Source: Alnus glutinosa (Eukaryota; Streptophyta; Magnoliopsida; Fagales; Betulaceae). From it: a stretch of 64,000 nt of DNA. Both the position numbers and the translations under genes were made by a program. Under the pieces are notes generated by a model. It saw only the letters and a program-made list of their open reading frames with translations, searched no databases and had not been told where the DNA came from. The stretch is taken from NCBI RefSeq assembly GCF_958979055.1, contig NC_084886.1:46517154-46581153 (forward strand). Reading direction: 5' to 3'. Of the stretch, positions 35,938 to 47,648 are shown one piece after another; within the stretch, counting starts at the first letter, position 1; each line of letters starts with the position of its first letter.

Positions 35938-37712
35938 TCAACCAGACACGTGAAATATTGAGACATAAAGCACAACAGGATTCCTCTCGATCAGCTCAAA
36001 GACACGCACGTCTCCTTCTTCTAAATTATTGTCCCTTCTAAACTCATTCCATCCATCCGTGATATAACATGATGAACGTGAAGCACAAAAGTGAGAGCAC
36101 CGGGCATGCCATTGTTTTCCGTCACAGGTATGAAGCGAGACAAACGGCCGCCCAACAAGATGCTTTTTAGCAAATCTAACAGGCACATACTGCACAACTA
36201 ATAAGGATTGAAATTAATATTTGGAAAACATGAGATCGATCTCATCAAGTAGAATTAGAAAGCTAGCTAGGCTCACCAAACGACGTTGTTCTCGTATATA
36301 TGATATGGGCGCAAGATGGCCATGAACCAAGGACTTGTAGGCTTCAACATTAATTTTGGCTGCTTGGACTGCTCTCTCTCTTCCTCTATCTGGACACCAT
36401 GGCTCTGTTTTCTTCATGTTTTCCGCTGGACAACTCATCTGAGTTAGACATCTCATTTTCTTTCAACTTGTCACGCCTTGATGATCTTTTTGCATCATCT
36501 GATTACATGATGTCCGGCCACCTCATCTTCCAATTTACGCTTCTTGCTCCATGAATACTGAATCTCAGTTGCAGTATTATTAAATACAAGAACATGGAAT
36601 TTTGAACTTCCTTCATATCTGAAGACTAAAAAGTAGCCGTAAAGAATAGAATGGGATTCCATAAAATCCTGCCAACCATTTTGAAACCAAATCTCCTTAA
36701 TTGTTGGCTTTCTCCAATTCCTCTCGCAAAATATGACCATTATGTTGAAAAAAAAAAGTAAAAGAAAGCAGAAAAACTAAATGCTTCTAAGGCGCGATAC
36801 AACGTCGTTTTCCTTAAGGAATTATTTGCCCCCACCAAAAAGGTATGTAAAGGGTTACATCAAATATTTTTCTAGGATACAATGGAGCCTAAAATCCTCT
36901 CTTTGTTTAATTGCGTTTTGCAAAAACGAAAATTAAACCCAAACACTTTCAAATTTTTATATTATAACAAGAGACAAACAAAGACTTTTTAATTTAAAAA
37001 TACATAAGGTATCAGAAAAAATATTGAAGATCAAAGAAATTTTATATTCTTTTTATTAAATAACAGGACAGTAGTTACTTCTGTATTATGTTGATAACTG
37101 CTAATCCAACTATCCATAACTGCTTCAGTAACAGTCATAAACTGCTATCAATGATTATTTAATAATAATCATTAGATCTTTATTAATTAATCTCAACCGT
37201 TGGATCAAATGTGATTTGACCTTATAGTTTATTTTAGTGATAGTCCAATAAATCCAATTGGATCTACCTAAAAAGCATCATATGGTTTAAATCAAACCAC
37301 CAAATCGATTGATCATAACCATCCAAAATTGAAAGGTCATGATTAGATCGCTCCGAGCTTCGATGCCAAATGCGCCATCAAAGCGCCCTACAGTCCACTG
37401 CCACAAGCACAAGCATGTGCGTCCAGTGCGAATATTAGAGTGTACACGTAAGTGCATACACCCAAACATTACTTTAAATGCTTATAATGTATTGAACCTT
37501 ATAAATACCAACTGTACTTTCTCTTTTTTTCACATGGAACTACCATTTAATGTTCTTTAACATTTTCATTTCAAAACATTTCCAAGACATGCACAAAATA
37601 AATATATATACATATTATTTTGAAAATGCTTTACCACATTATTGGGAATGGTGAGTGTAGCAACATCAGACATTTCATCTCCAAATTCCCTTACAAACTT
37701 TTCAGGGATCCT
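35938..37712 (-). pseudogene. B3-3: broken REM-type B3 gene
   Basis: Exon 3 (35938-36189) is intact and encodes a full second B3 domain (YVPVRFAKKHL, HTCDGKQWHARC, EGDVRVFEL). Exon 2 survives in two pieces, 36277-36742 and 37637-37712, separated by an 894-base solo LTR placed within the first B3 domain. Exon 2 also has frame-changing differences from B3-4: extra bases in the linker near 36350 and near 36300, and altered sequence around 36505-36520 that brings in a stop. Exon 1 is not found where unit 2 has it. Several independent lesions make this a clear pseudogene. Confidence 0.85.
36743..37636 (+). mobile_element. 894-bp solo LTR inserted in exon 2 of B3-3
   Basis: Starts TGTTGAAAA and ends TTTACCA, with a perfect 5-bp duplication CATTA at 36738-36742 and 37637-37641. 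B3-4 and B3-5 show the unoccupied site (GACCATTATTGGG). A TATA-like TATAAATAC occurs at about 37501. Strand is taken from that TATA box. Confidence 0.8.
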
Positions 37713-38732
37713 CTGCAGCAACCAAAGTGGGTTTATATTGTCTCAATTATAATGTGTAATCAAAGTAAGGAAACATGTGATACAGATAAATGTATGGCTT
37801 ATAATCATCAAAATTGTAAATTAAATAAGTACTGAGGCAAAAAAAAAAAAAAAAAAAAAATCACTTCAATTTAACTTTTTTAAGGTCGATTTGGCTTCCG
37901 GTTTCTCCCCTTTTATAAAATTTTTAGCCAAGTAAAAATTACCTAAATATATCAATTGGCAAGGCAGTTCTATTAAAATGAAACGTGTGAGAAGCAGCAT
38001 ACTTGTATGGTTGTACCACTGAAGGTCTCATAACTTTTGTTAGATAACAATGAAATAATATTGTTGTTAGAGATATTACAATTTTTACTACAAATTTTTA
38101 GTCTATAATTAATTATTTAAATGATTAAACAAAAAATTTAAATTATAAACTCTCTAAACCATTTCACCAATTAATGTTTGTTTATTATTGTTTATTTATT
38201 GGTAGACAAGACTAGTCATTAAATCCTTGTCTCACTTTACCTCCCTGTCGTTAACCATTATGCAATGTATATAAGAGCATCCAAGGATGCTTTTAATCCT
38301 TTTCCATCAGATTTTTTTTTTCATCCTTTATTTTAAGGAATATGGTAAGTGATCCTTTATATATTAAGGGTCAACACTGTTCAATGTTCATCCTTTAACT
38401 CCTAATTTATTCATTAAAAGAACTAAACTTTCTCTCATATCTCTATGATTCTTCATTCTGCAGGACCTATTCTCCAAAATAAATAAAGAATGAAACTTCC
38501 AAAAAGCTTTGCTCCGTACCCCAATTGAGCCTCTTCCATTTCTAAGATATTAATAGTATATATGTAAGCTTTAAGCAAATTTCTTCCTTTTGTAGAAAAA
38601 TACTAAGGCTCAATGGACTCTATCTAACATAAACTCCAACTCTTAAACAATCACTCACTGGTAGGAAGGTCTCTACGTACTAAAATGATTCAAAAATAGA
38701 CTAGTCTTAACACTTCAGAGTTCATTCCTCAA

Positions 38733-38900
38733 ATGGCAAAGTTACATGAACAAGTTGGGTCTCGTTGCTTTGTAAGTGGTCAGCTTCCTGGTTGGTGGCC
38801 TAACCTTCTTGAACGCCAACGGGAACTTGATTTTGGAGTTGTGGAACTGTTTGCAGCTCTCCCTCTGGCAAAGCTTTGCGGGGATGGTGGCAGACAATAA
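38733..38900 (+). CDS. Unrecognised 55-codon open frame at the unit junction
   Basis: An ATG-to-stop frame with a balanced, protein-like composition ([15 protein letters not shown], then [11 protein letters not shown]) in sequence that is not part of either tandem unit. I do not recognise a family. It could be a fragment of a captured gene or chance. Confidence 0.15.
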   Translation: MAKLHEQVGSRCFVSGQLPGWWPNLLERQRELDFGVVELFAALPLAKLCGDGGRQ

Positions 38901-39188
38901 ATGGTGAGCAAAAAATCTTAAAACATATGGTAAGAAATAAAGCTTATTAATTATTATATACCTATATACAATATATTCTTCCATATATAGCTAGACTAAA
39001 TAAAGTAGGATATATGTGTCAATTCTGCACCTAATCAGCCGTCAATTCTGATAATGTCGTTATTCCTCCTTTTCTTCTGTTTCGATTATTTTTCAAAAAA
39101 ATAAAAAATCATAATACATTAGCATACGTAACGTATTACATAAGGCAAATTAATAAATGAAAAATAAAATAGGCCTAGGCCTCTTAAT

Positions 39189-39194
39189 TTTATT
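39189..39194 (-). terminator. Possible polyadenylation signal of protease 2
   Basis: AATAAA on the minus strand about 47 bases after the stop, at the same relative place as in protease 1. Confidence 0.45.
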
Positions 39195-39240
39195 TATCTA
39201 CTGTATGACATGTCACGTGAAGCTGACATGCAAAAACTTG

Positions 39241-40542
39241 TTAGTTTTTGGTGCAATCAGTTTGCTTGAATGAGAGCGTCATTTTTTCCTTATCATAACC
39301 GATCAAGTAATTAGCTTGAGCAAAGTTTCCGATTATTCCCATTCCACCCTCAGCAGGCCCATTATTCTGCACCGCAAAGCAGAAAAACCCAGCTTTCGGC
39401 GGTGGGATGAAGAAATTTTCGGGCGTTAGCTTCACGTCGGCACCTTCGAAATGCAGTGTCAATATTGGTCCGTCCAGATTCTTTTCACTTTTATAGCAAA
39501 GCTGTGTCCCCAAATCCGGGTCATCCGTAACGGCAGCCATTGTAATCTGCTTCTTCACTTCTGCCTCCAAGCGTTCGTGAAACTCTTTTGGCAAAAGCAT
39601 TGGCGGAGTTCCTGAATCGAGAAACATGTTTCCCTCGGAAACTGCACCAGAAGGGTCATACGACAAATACTTAACTCCAACGCTAATTCCTTTTAGTGTC
39701 ACAAAATATAATGTAGGGTCTCTATCTATTAAAGGTGTTGAAACCACACCGGCGCCTGAAACTTCACTACCGCTGCCAAAACTTACCTTGCTTGGAATGT
39801 TAGGATCGGTGCCGAATGGTGAAAAGCAATGGGAGAACTTCTTGCTGCCAAAGGCGGTAGCCATTTGAGAAGCAAACGACATAACCCCTCCTCCTAAGCC
39901 AATGATCCCCGTTTCATGGTCATTGAAAGTACCGGTATTGTTGTGACCGCACCCGAAAACAACGTTTGCTGTGACTTTTTGCCCTGTCGTGGATGTCATG
40001 GTGACAGTTTCTTTGGCCAAAAAACCTCGGGTTGTGGAACTGTCTCCATACCCGTAAACATATTGGCAAGTCTTCTCAGGAGTACATTTGGTGTCTAGTG
40101 CATGACATTGATCGGAGTCACAGGAAATGTCACTATATGTTGAGGACTTGTCAGGATTGAACATGGGATAAATCTGTTTGTAGCAACCTTCACAAGGTGA
40201 ACATTGTGTCCAAATAAGGTCACTGCCAGTATCGGCAATGCCATAGATGTCTGCAGGTGGTGTTCCGATGGAGAGCTTTATGAGATGCTGACCTTTGTAT
40301 GCTCTTACTATTGTTTCGGGAGAGTTTGCATTCGCCAGTCGACGTGGATAAAATGTGTTCAAATGCTCTGCAGGAGTTTTGTTAGCATCGTAAAAGGGAG
40401 ATTTAACAGAATCTCGTCGGATTAACTCAACGGTAAACCCACCATTACTAGCCGATGTAGCCAAAAACCCTACAAAATAACTACATATAATAAAGGCAAC
40501 AACAAAGCGTGATTGAAAGCTGATTACATTACTGCCTGCCAT
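39241..40542 (-). CDS. Nepenthesin-type aspartic protease (CDR1-like), copy 2
   Basis: Single-exon gene of 433 codons, nearly the same protein as copy 1. Signal peptide over about residues 1-32; first catalytic motif DTGSDLIWTQC with Asp about 104; nepenthesin-type Cys-rich insert; second motif DSGT with Asp about 309. The C-terminal CTKN is shared. Differences from copy 1 are small in-frame losses (in the prosegment, and EKGDT versus DRDP before the second domain) plus scattered substitutions, which suggests purifying selection after duplication. It lies 2.7 kb downstream of B3-4 on the same strand. Predicted secreted protease; substrate unknown. Confidence 0.93.
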   Translation of the reverse strand: MAGSNVISFQSRFVVAFIICSYFVGFLATSASNGGFTVELIRRDSVKSPFYDANKTPAEHLNTFYPRRLANANSPETIVRAYKGQHLIKLSIGTPPADIYGIADTGSDLIWTQCSPCEGCYKQIYPMFNPDKSSTYSDISCDSDQCHALDTKCTPEKTCQYVYGYGDSSTTRGFLAKETVTMTSTTGQKVTANVVFGCGHNNTGTFNDHETGIIGLGGGVMSFASQMATAFGSKKFSHCFSPFGTDPNIPSKVSFGSGSEVSGAGVVSTPLIDRDPTLYFVTLKGISVGVKYLSYDPSGAVSEGNMFLDSGTPPMLLPKEFHERLEAEVKKQITMAAVTDDPDLGTQLCYKSEKNLDGPILTLHFEGADVKLTPENFFIPPPKAGFFCFAVQNNGPAEGGMGIIGNFAQANYLIGYDKEKMTLSFKQTDCTKN

Positions 40543-41318
40543 GATGATCAGTTTACCCGGCCCTAATTCTGAAATAATTTCTCACATAAATCTACTACAT
40601 ATAAGGTCGTAGGTTTACGTTGGTTGCCAAATATAGAGAATACAAAATGTGATTCACTTGCCATATTTAGTATAATTTAGTTTCCACATACTAAATATTC
40701 AAGATATGCTTATCCTTTGGAGTAAACCAAGAGATGACAACCATCAGTTTTCATATCTGAGTAAATTAAGGAATATATATATTGACTATCAATGAGGAGA
40801 AAATACTTAATTATAATATTACAACGATCAATTACATTGATTCAATATTTATCTGTGGTTAATTAGTAGTTGACTATCTATTTTCAAATTATTGAAATTC
40901 CATTACAAATATAGGTCCTTATAATCTATTATGGAGCCGAGCATTTCTACATGTACGTTAAGTGTTCATCAAGTATCCATTAAAAAACGAGGTAGCTTTT
41001 AAAATCGTATTTTGAGGTAATTTTAAAAGCCACCTTAGTTTTTTATGAACACTTGATGTACATATCGAATTAGTCTTATGGTCCCTCCTATTTCCTCTCT
41101 TTTGTTTTCTTTTCATTTTTTGAAAAAAAAAAAAAAAAAGAAACAAAAAAAACCAATCTATGATGTATTCAAATCAATATAACCAATAAGAGAGTTTGAG
41201 GACCTTCTATTTTCGGATGCCATGTTTTAAAAAAAATTCAAAATGTGAGGATTTAGTCAAGTGACTCAATCCTATTTTTATTAATCTTTCTCTAAGAGGA
41301 ATGCTAGAGTTCCTTTTA

Positions 41319-42080
41319 AGGGTGTATAAACGAAACGGTTATAACCGCTTATAACCGTTAATCACATAACCATATAACCGCTTTCAAAAACGATTATAAA
41401 TAACTTCTAACCGCCTAGGCGGAGGTGGTTAGCAGTTATAGGATTTAAGAAAAGCGGTTAATAACTGCCAACCGCCAACCGCTTTTATATATATATTAAA
41501 AAAATAATTTTGGATTTGTAATGTTTAGGTTTTAGATTTGTTTGTATTTAGTTTTTTGGATTTGTTATGTTTGAGTAATTCTAAATGTCATACCTATGTC
41601 ATTCTTGTATCCCTCTAAACATGATGTGGCTTTTAAAATCACTATGTGATCAAAATTCAATTTTGATCAACCACAAGCTCAACGGTGATTTTAAAAGCCA
41701 CCTCATTTTTAAATGGACACAAGAAGGGCACGGGTATGGTATCTAGCATTACTCGTTATGTTTTAGATTTGTAATTGTATTAGGATTTGGATTTGTTACT
41801 ATTTTGAATTTTGGATTTAAAACATGCACTAAGACCGGCCTAAAAGTGGCCAAAACCGATCTAAAATCGGCCTAAAACCCAAATTGAAAAGCGGTTATAT
41901 AACCGCCGGTTATCTCCTCAATAACCACTAACCAACAATTATAAAACTAATCGCTTCCGCCTAAGCGGTTAGCGGTTGCAGTTGGTAAAATGCAATAACC
42001 ACATAAGCGGTTAGCAGTTAGCGATTAGCGATTAGCGGTTTTAGCCAATAACTGTCAGTTATAACCGTTTGTACACCCCT
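41319..42080. mobile_element. TIR element built from GCGGTTA words
   Basis: Ends AGGGTGTATAAACG and the inverse of AGGGGTGTACAAACG, flanked by AGTTCCTTTTA (41308-41318) and AGTTCCTTCTA (42081-42091), a 10-of-11 match. The subterminal arms are full of CGGTTATAACCG and GCGGTTAGCGGTT words. No transposase. Confidence 0.7.
41573..41754. mobile_element. Small foldback MITE (GAGTAATTCTA family) nested in the previous element
   Basis: The left end GAGTAATTCTAAATGTCATA pairs with the right end, inverse GAGTAATGCTAGATACCATA. The shared inner words GTGGCTTTTAAAATCA and TGATTTTAAAAGCCACCTC link it to the copies at 49344-49850. Confidence 0.65.
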
Positions 42081-42662
42081 AGTTCCTTCTAGTGTTCTTT
42101 TGATGTCCATCTGGAATGACATAAATGTAATAAAAAATTACATCTATGTCCTTCTAGATGTACATGAATGCAATTTTTTAATTTTTTTTATTACATCTAT
42201 ATTATTCCAGATAATTACCAGAAGAACACTAAAATGAATTATAACATTCCTCTTTCACCAAATACTATACAAATTTCAAGATAAACCAATATTTTTTTTC
42301 CTAACTCAACTTATAAAACTCGAATATCTACGTGTATTTGTGATATTGGTTTTTTTAGAGCAAACTGCTCTAATTTCTTGATTAATGAATGATATTCAAA
42401 AAAATAAAATAAAACAAAATAAAACTTGAATACCCCATGAATGACACATATGATCATATAGTACTTGTTGGACTTCCCACATTTAACATCGGATCACCTG
42501 CCCGTGACACATATTAACATCATGATGTACGTAAGACATATATATAGTACTGCGTGAACACAATTGCATGGTGCATATATACTATTAGTTCATAAGAAAT
42601 AACAAAAAGAAATATAGGAAATGAGAAGAAAAAAAGTTGCTTGATATTTTTCTTTAAAAAAA

Positions 42663-42686
42663 GGGGGGGGGGGGGGGGGGGGGGGG
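42663..42686 (+). repeat. Homopolymer of 24 G
   Basis: Unit 1 has only GGG at the corresponding place (about 35090) and unit 3 has an A/G mix (50161-50185). Confidence 0.9.
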
Positions 42687-43262
42687 AAACTCGCCTTAAA
42701 ATTATGATAAAGAACTAATTAATATCTTTTAACTAATTATGGCTTTATCTTTTCGAAGTTGAAAAGTGTTACATCGTCAATGTATATCTGGGTTGTAGGT
42801 TTTATAAGTTTTGATCAAACCTCTTTTTTTAAGATATCTTTTGTGGAAGAGTAATGCTCAATAAACTTTATCATAGTATCAGAGCTTCAGGGTTTTGAAC
42901 AATATTGAGCATTTTCTCTCGTTGAACACATGTTTGGACAATAGTGTAACACGTGATGAGGCATGTTAAGAGTCCAACATTGTTAAGGCATGTCTGGATT
43001 GTGGGCTTTATAAGCCTTGAACAAACTTTTTCACTGCCTTTTAAAAAGAGTAACATCCAATTAACTTTATCCAAACGTCGGATTGAATCCATATAAATAT
43101 CAAGAGTCATTACATCTAATAAAGTTCATAATAATACAAAAGCTAGCGTAACTGTTGGCAACTGCTACTCCGTAGCAATGACTAGTACCCACAAAATCCA
43201 GTCATACCTCAAAAGCTTAGGCACCCTTCAGCCAATCTCAAGGTAAGACCAGACACCAAAAA

Positions 43263-45297
43263 TCAGACAGACACGTGAAATATCGAGACGTAAAGCACAA
43301 CAGGATTCATCTTGATCAGCTCAAAGACACACACGTCTCCTTCTTCTAAATTATTGTCCCTTCTAAACTCTTCCCATCCATTCGTGATATAATATGATGA
43401 ACGTGAAAAGTGAGAGCACCGGGCATGCCATTGTTTTCCATCACAAGTCTGAAGCGAGACAAACGGCCGCCCAATAAGATGCTTTTTAGCAAATCTAACT
43501 GGCACATACTGCACAAGAAATAAGGATTGAAATTAATATTTGGAAAACATTATCTCATCAAGTAGAATAATTAGAAAGCTAGCTAGGCTCACCAAACGAC
43601 GTTGTTCCCGTATATGACATGGCAAGATGGACATGAACGAAGGACTTGTAGGCTTCAACATTTTGGCTGCTTGGACTGCTCTCTCTCTTCCTCTGGACAC
43701 CATGGCTCTGTTTTCTTCATGTTTTCCGCCGGAAAACTCATCTGAGTTAGACATTTCATTTTCTTTCAACTTGTCACGCCTTGATGATCTTTTTGCATCA
43801 TCTGATTCCATTATGTCCACCTTATCTTCCAATTTACGCTTCTTGCTCCATGTATACTGAATCTCAGTTGCAGTATTATCAAATACAAGAACATGGAATT
43901 TTGAACTTTCTTCATACCTGAAGACTAAAAAGTAGCCGTAAAGAATAGAATGGGATTCCATAAAATCCTGCCAACCATTTTGAAACCAAATCTCCTTGTT
44001 GGCTTTCTCCAATCCCACTTGCCAAAAATGACCATTATTGGGAACAGTGAGTGTAGCAACATCAGACAGTTCATCCCCAAATTCCCTTACAAACTTTGCA
44101 GGGATCCTCTGCAGCCACCAAAGTGAGTTTATATATTGTCTCAATTACAATATTGTGTAATCAAAGTACTACAAGTTTTCTAGCAAACTCATGACATATC
44201 AATCTATAATTATTTAAATGATTAAGCAAAACATTTGAATTGTCAATTATAAACTCTAAACAATTTCACCAATTAAAGTTTCTTTATTATTTTTTATTTA
44301 TTGGTAGAGACGATTAGTCATTAAATCCTTGGCTCACTTTACATCCCTGTCGTTAACCATTATGCAATGTAAGAGCATCGATCCAAGGATGCTTTAATCC
44401 TTTTCCATCAGATGTTTTTTTTTCATCCTTTATTTTAAAGAATATTGTAAGTGATCCTTTATATATAGAAGATCACTAATTTATTCATTCCTAAACTTTA
44501 AAAAAACTAAACTTTCTCTCATCTCTATATGATTCTTCATTCTGTTGCAGGACCTACTCTCCAAAATAAATAAAGAATGAAACTTCCAAAAAGCTTTGCA
44601 CCCAAATTGTGCCTCTTCCATTTCTAATATATATATTAATAGTACATATGTAAAAATTTTAAATTAAATTATTCGAATTTTGTTATATCAATATCTCTCA
44701 TTTATAGCAAGTGCTCTGAAATTCGTGACATATAATAAAATAAGATAAATATTGAAAAAATAAAATCTGATTCATTTAATTTAAAATTAAACCAATGATT
44801 GAGATTTAAGAAATTACACCTCCCACGCATGATACTTCATAAATTCCAGAGGTGGTTTATTTTGCACCTAGCATATGTTAAAATATTGATTAAATGGTTA
44901 AATGTATTTCCTATATAGTTAATTAATTTAGATAAACAAAATAATCTATTTCCATCATGTTTGAACAGACAAAAAATGTGTCGTAAATTGAAACAAACAA
45001 AAGACCCGTTTCTCTCTATTTGCAAGTGCTAAAACAAACAAGAACTAAGCAACGACGTACCCCATCAATAGTTAACTGCATGCAACGGCACCTAGAATAC
45101 TACAAAGAAATGAAACCTCAAAGAAGTACAAGCAGAAAGCAAGCAAGGTAGGGAGAAGGCATTACCAGTTTCTTGTCGTCCATGGTAGAGGGGAGTATAA
45201 TCTTGAAGAAGTGCGAGGGTCTCCTACCCGCCATAGAACTCGACGGCCGGCGCTCAAAGCTCCGGTTCGGCACCACTCCGTCTGTCGAGCAATGCAT
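43263..45297 (-). CDS. B3-4: REM-type protein with two B3 DNA-binding domains
   Basis: Three exons: 45166-45297, 43593-44108 and 43263-43508, about 297 residues, phase-0 junctions. Exon 1 carries RRPSHFFKIILPSTMDD. Exon 2 completes the first B3 domain (RIPAKFVREFGDEL, FWQVGLEKANKEIWF, YGYFLVFRYEE) and a charged linker with a possible nuclear signal, SKKRK. Exon 3 is the second B3 domain (YVPVRFAKKHLIG, LQTCDGKQWHARC, EGDVCVFELIK). The start at 45297 is the first ATG after the TATA box. It is in frame only because one base is missing relative to B3-1 and B3-5; the conserved ATG at 45234 is the alternative. Intact. Predicted nuclear; targets unknown. Confidence 0.82.
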
Positions 45298-45331
45298 TGG
45301 GATAATGAATACCGTATCTGAGAGGATGTGT

Positions 45332-45339
45332 GATTTATA
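45332..45339 (-). promoter_or_regulatory. TATA box of B3-4
   Basis: TATAAATC on the minus strand, 35-42 bases before the first ATG at 45297. Conserved in B3-5. Confidence 0.6.
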
Positions 45340-47648
45340 GAGTGTGGAGGGAGAGGGGGAAAACGACGAGCCGTGTTGGAGGGAGAAGGAGAATAAGGGT
45401 CTTTCAATGCATGGAGGGAGTGGGGGAAAAACGAAGAGCCATTCTGGAAGGAGAAGCCGAAGGGTCTGTTTTGGGTTTGCCGAGTTCTATGCAGACTATG
45501 CATGCATATAGGATATAAAATAAACTGATTTTTAGCTGGTAAACATACAATTTTATGGAGGAAAAATAATATAAAAATACAACAAATCTTGATTTCTGTA
45601 AAAATAATTTCATTTTTATCATGGATAATTGTTAGGATTGAATTTGGGATGAAATAGTAAAATTCAGTCGCATCTGCAGTATCTTGTATCCATCATAAGA
45701 TAGAAATCCTTTATTGATTATATATATAGGTGGTACGTTTCATATATTTATTTAGATTAGGTATCCAATCAATTTTATGGTTCTCTATTTTGAGGTAGAG
45801 AAAAACTAAGAGTTACAAATCTTGTCCTTATCTTGAGATAAATTAAGAATAAGTTGAAGGTGGCGGTCAATCGCTTTTAGCTACTTGATAATGAATTGAT
45901 TTTAAATTCCGCCTTTATAGGCTCCGTTTGTTTAAATGTAAAATAATTTTTGTTGTTGAAAAATATTTTCAGTTAAAAAATTTGTCGGTGTTTGTTCGTA
46001 CAAAAAATCAGCGACAAGGACGACAGTGAAAAACAACCGACGATCGGTGGACAATGGCTTTCAATGACTTTCATCGGCAACCTCCAACGGCAGCAAAAAA
46101 TGTGTACAAAAAAGAGAAGTTCAAACTCAAAAAATTGTTTACGAAAATTTAAAAAAAAAAATTAAAACTATTTTACACATTTTACAAGAAAGTTTTCTGA
46201 TCAATCGAAAATGTTTTTTGATCTGACCAAAATTTTCAATCACACTAAACAAATAAAAAAAAATCAATGGATATTAATCATGGAAGAAATCAAAATCGAG
46301 GATCGAGAGATCTACTCTTCTTCTTCTTCTTCTTCTTCTGTCAACTCTTTCTGAAGCCGATCCAATCCATGTGAATTGGACGTATTGTTCTTGGGCCTAG
46401 TATAGGTAACCTTAGACATGAGATTTGGGCCTGAGCTCGCTTCAGCCCAAACTCAAAGCAAACTATTAAGTATAAAACCCACTGGTATTTGTTAGATAAC
46501 ATCTAATGTAACAAAAGAATTCAAGGAGTAAATGAGAACCACCCTCTCTTTTTTAGCCTATTTATAATATGTCAAATAACTCCTTGACAAAAAGAAAAGA
46601 ATTGCAAATTCTCTACAACCAAATTTAAAAAAATGAATAAAAAAATCTTACTTTTTTTTTTAAAAAAAAAAAACAATAAAACAGCAAAAAAAATCGCTCA
46701 GTTTTACATTTTTGTATGACCTGTAAGTCCAAAAATAAAAAATAAACAACAAAACTTCATATAGTTTCTATGAAGGGTAATAAGTCCTAACAGAAATTAA
46801 TTGTTATATTAATTAAAATTTGGTAATCGCCAAGGAACTCTAAAACTAATTGAAATATGAAGCAATTGAGTAATTAATTAGTTAAAACAAACTTTCGGAA
46901 AAACAAAAGATTATGCGATGATTTAATTTGAGCTGGCGGGGCTTTACTTGCGCACATGAGGTAATCACTCACTCAGGTTGGCTTTTTATCCAAAAACAAA
47001 AATCAAAAAACATGAAAAACTATCATCATGTGTCGGTCCAATGGCCATAAAATGGAGAGATCCTATGCATTCCATTGCTAAAGGAAGAATTATCATTATG
47101 TGCCAGTCCAATGGCTATAAGACGGCTCGTGTCTTCTTTGAATTTTCTTACACGAGTCTTTTTAAAATTGATGTAATTTTTAAAATTATTATTAGATGTG
47201 TAGTAAATTATTATTAAATTTTGATTTAATGATAATTTTAAAAATCACATCAATTTTAAAAAGACATGAATCATTTTTATAATATATATTACTCGTTTCT
47301 CGCACGTTAAAAAATACATACCACTTTTTGTAGAGATTAGATCGTAAGAATTATCTCAACTTTGTTCAAAACCAATTGTAATATCAAATATAATTAATAA
47401 TGATGAAGATGGTGCGCTAATGTCAATATCCAATTAATTCAGAATGATGACAGCGATGACGACCAGGATATTAATAAAGTCTAAATAGCCTATTTCTCTT
47501 TGGGATCTAGCAAAGTAATTTAAGTAAACCAAAGAATGAAAAATATAAATAAATAAATAAAAGGCAGGTCGCATGCTCTTCTTGTGCTTTTTCCTTGGCG
47601 TGGCACGTTTTCTATCATATTTTCAAGTCATGCCCAGTTCGGGAAAAA
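45340..47648. other. 5' flank of B3-4 and intergenic DNA
   Basis: The part to about 46430 matches 54289-56386 (without the CACTA MITE). A MITE remnant spans about 45925-46250 (TCCGTTTGTTTAAATGTAAA start), related to 55217-55607. (TTC)n is at 46317-46338. No gene. Confidence 0.5.

Larger units (their letters stand above)
32655..38580. repeat. Tandem unit 1 (protease 1 plus B3-3 pseudogene)
   Basis: Collinear with unit 2 (about 39075-44640) over the protease 3' flank, the protease, its 5' flank, the B3 gene and the first intron. The B3 exon 1 region is missing: similarity stops near 38580. Confidence 0.75.
37713..39240. other. Intron 1 remnant of B3-3 and junction between units 1 and 2
   Basis: Bases to about 38580 match intron 1 of B3-4. 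From 38580 to about 39060 the sequence is particular to this place, and then the 3' flank of protease 2 begins. An A-run is at 37838-37860. Confidence 0.5.
40543..43262. other. Intergenic DNA of tandem unit 2
   Basis: 5' flank of protease 2 and 3' flank of B3-4, lengthened relative to unit 1 by the element at 41319-42080. A small foldback MITE with GTTAAGTGTTCATCAAG and its partial inverse spans about 40940-41075. No gene. Confidence 0.5.
39075..45900. repeat. Tandem unit 2 (protease 2 plus B3-4)
   Basis: Most complete version of the repeated unit. It matches unit 1 over both genes and unit 3 over the B3 gene and both of its flanks. The flank to about 45900 also matches 54421-55200. Confidence 0.75.

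Noticed and set aside
37850-39060. Exon 1 of B3-3
   Set aside because: Searched for the HFFKII segment at the distance seen in B3-4 and B3-5; it is not there.
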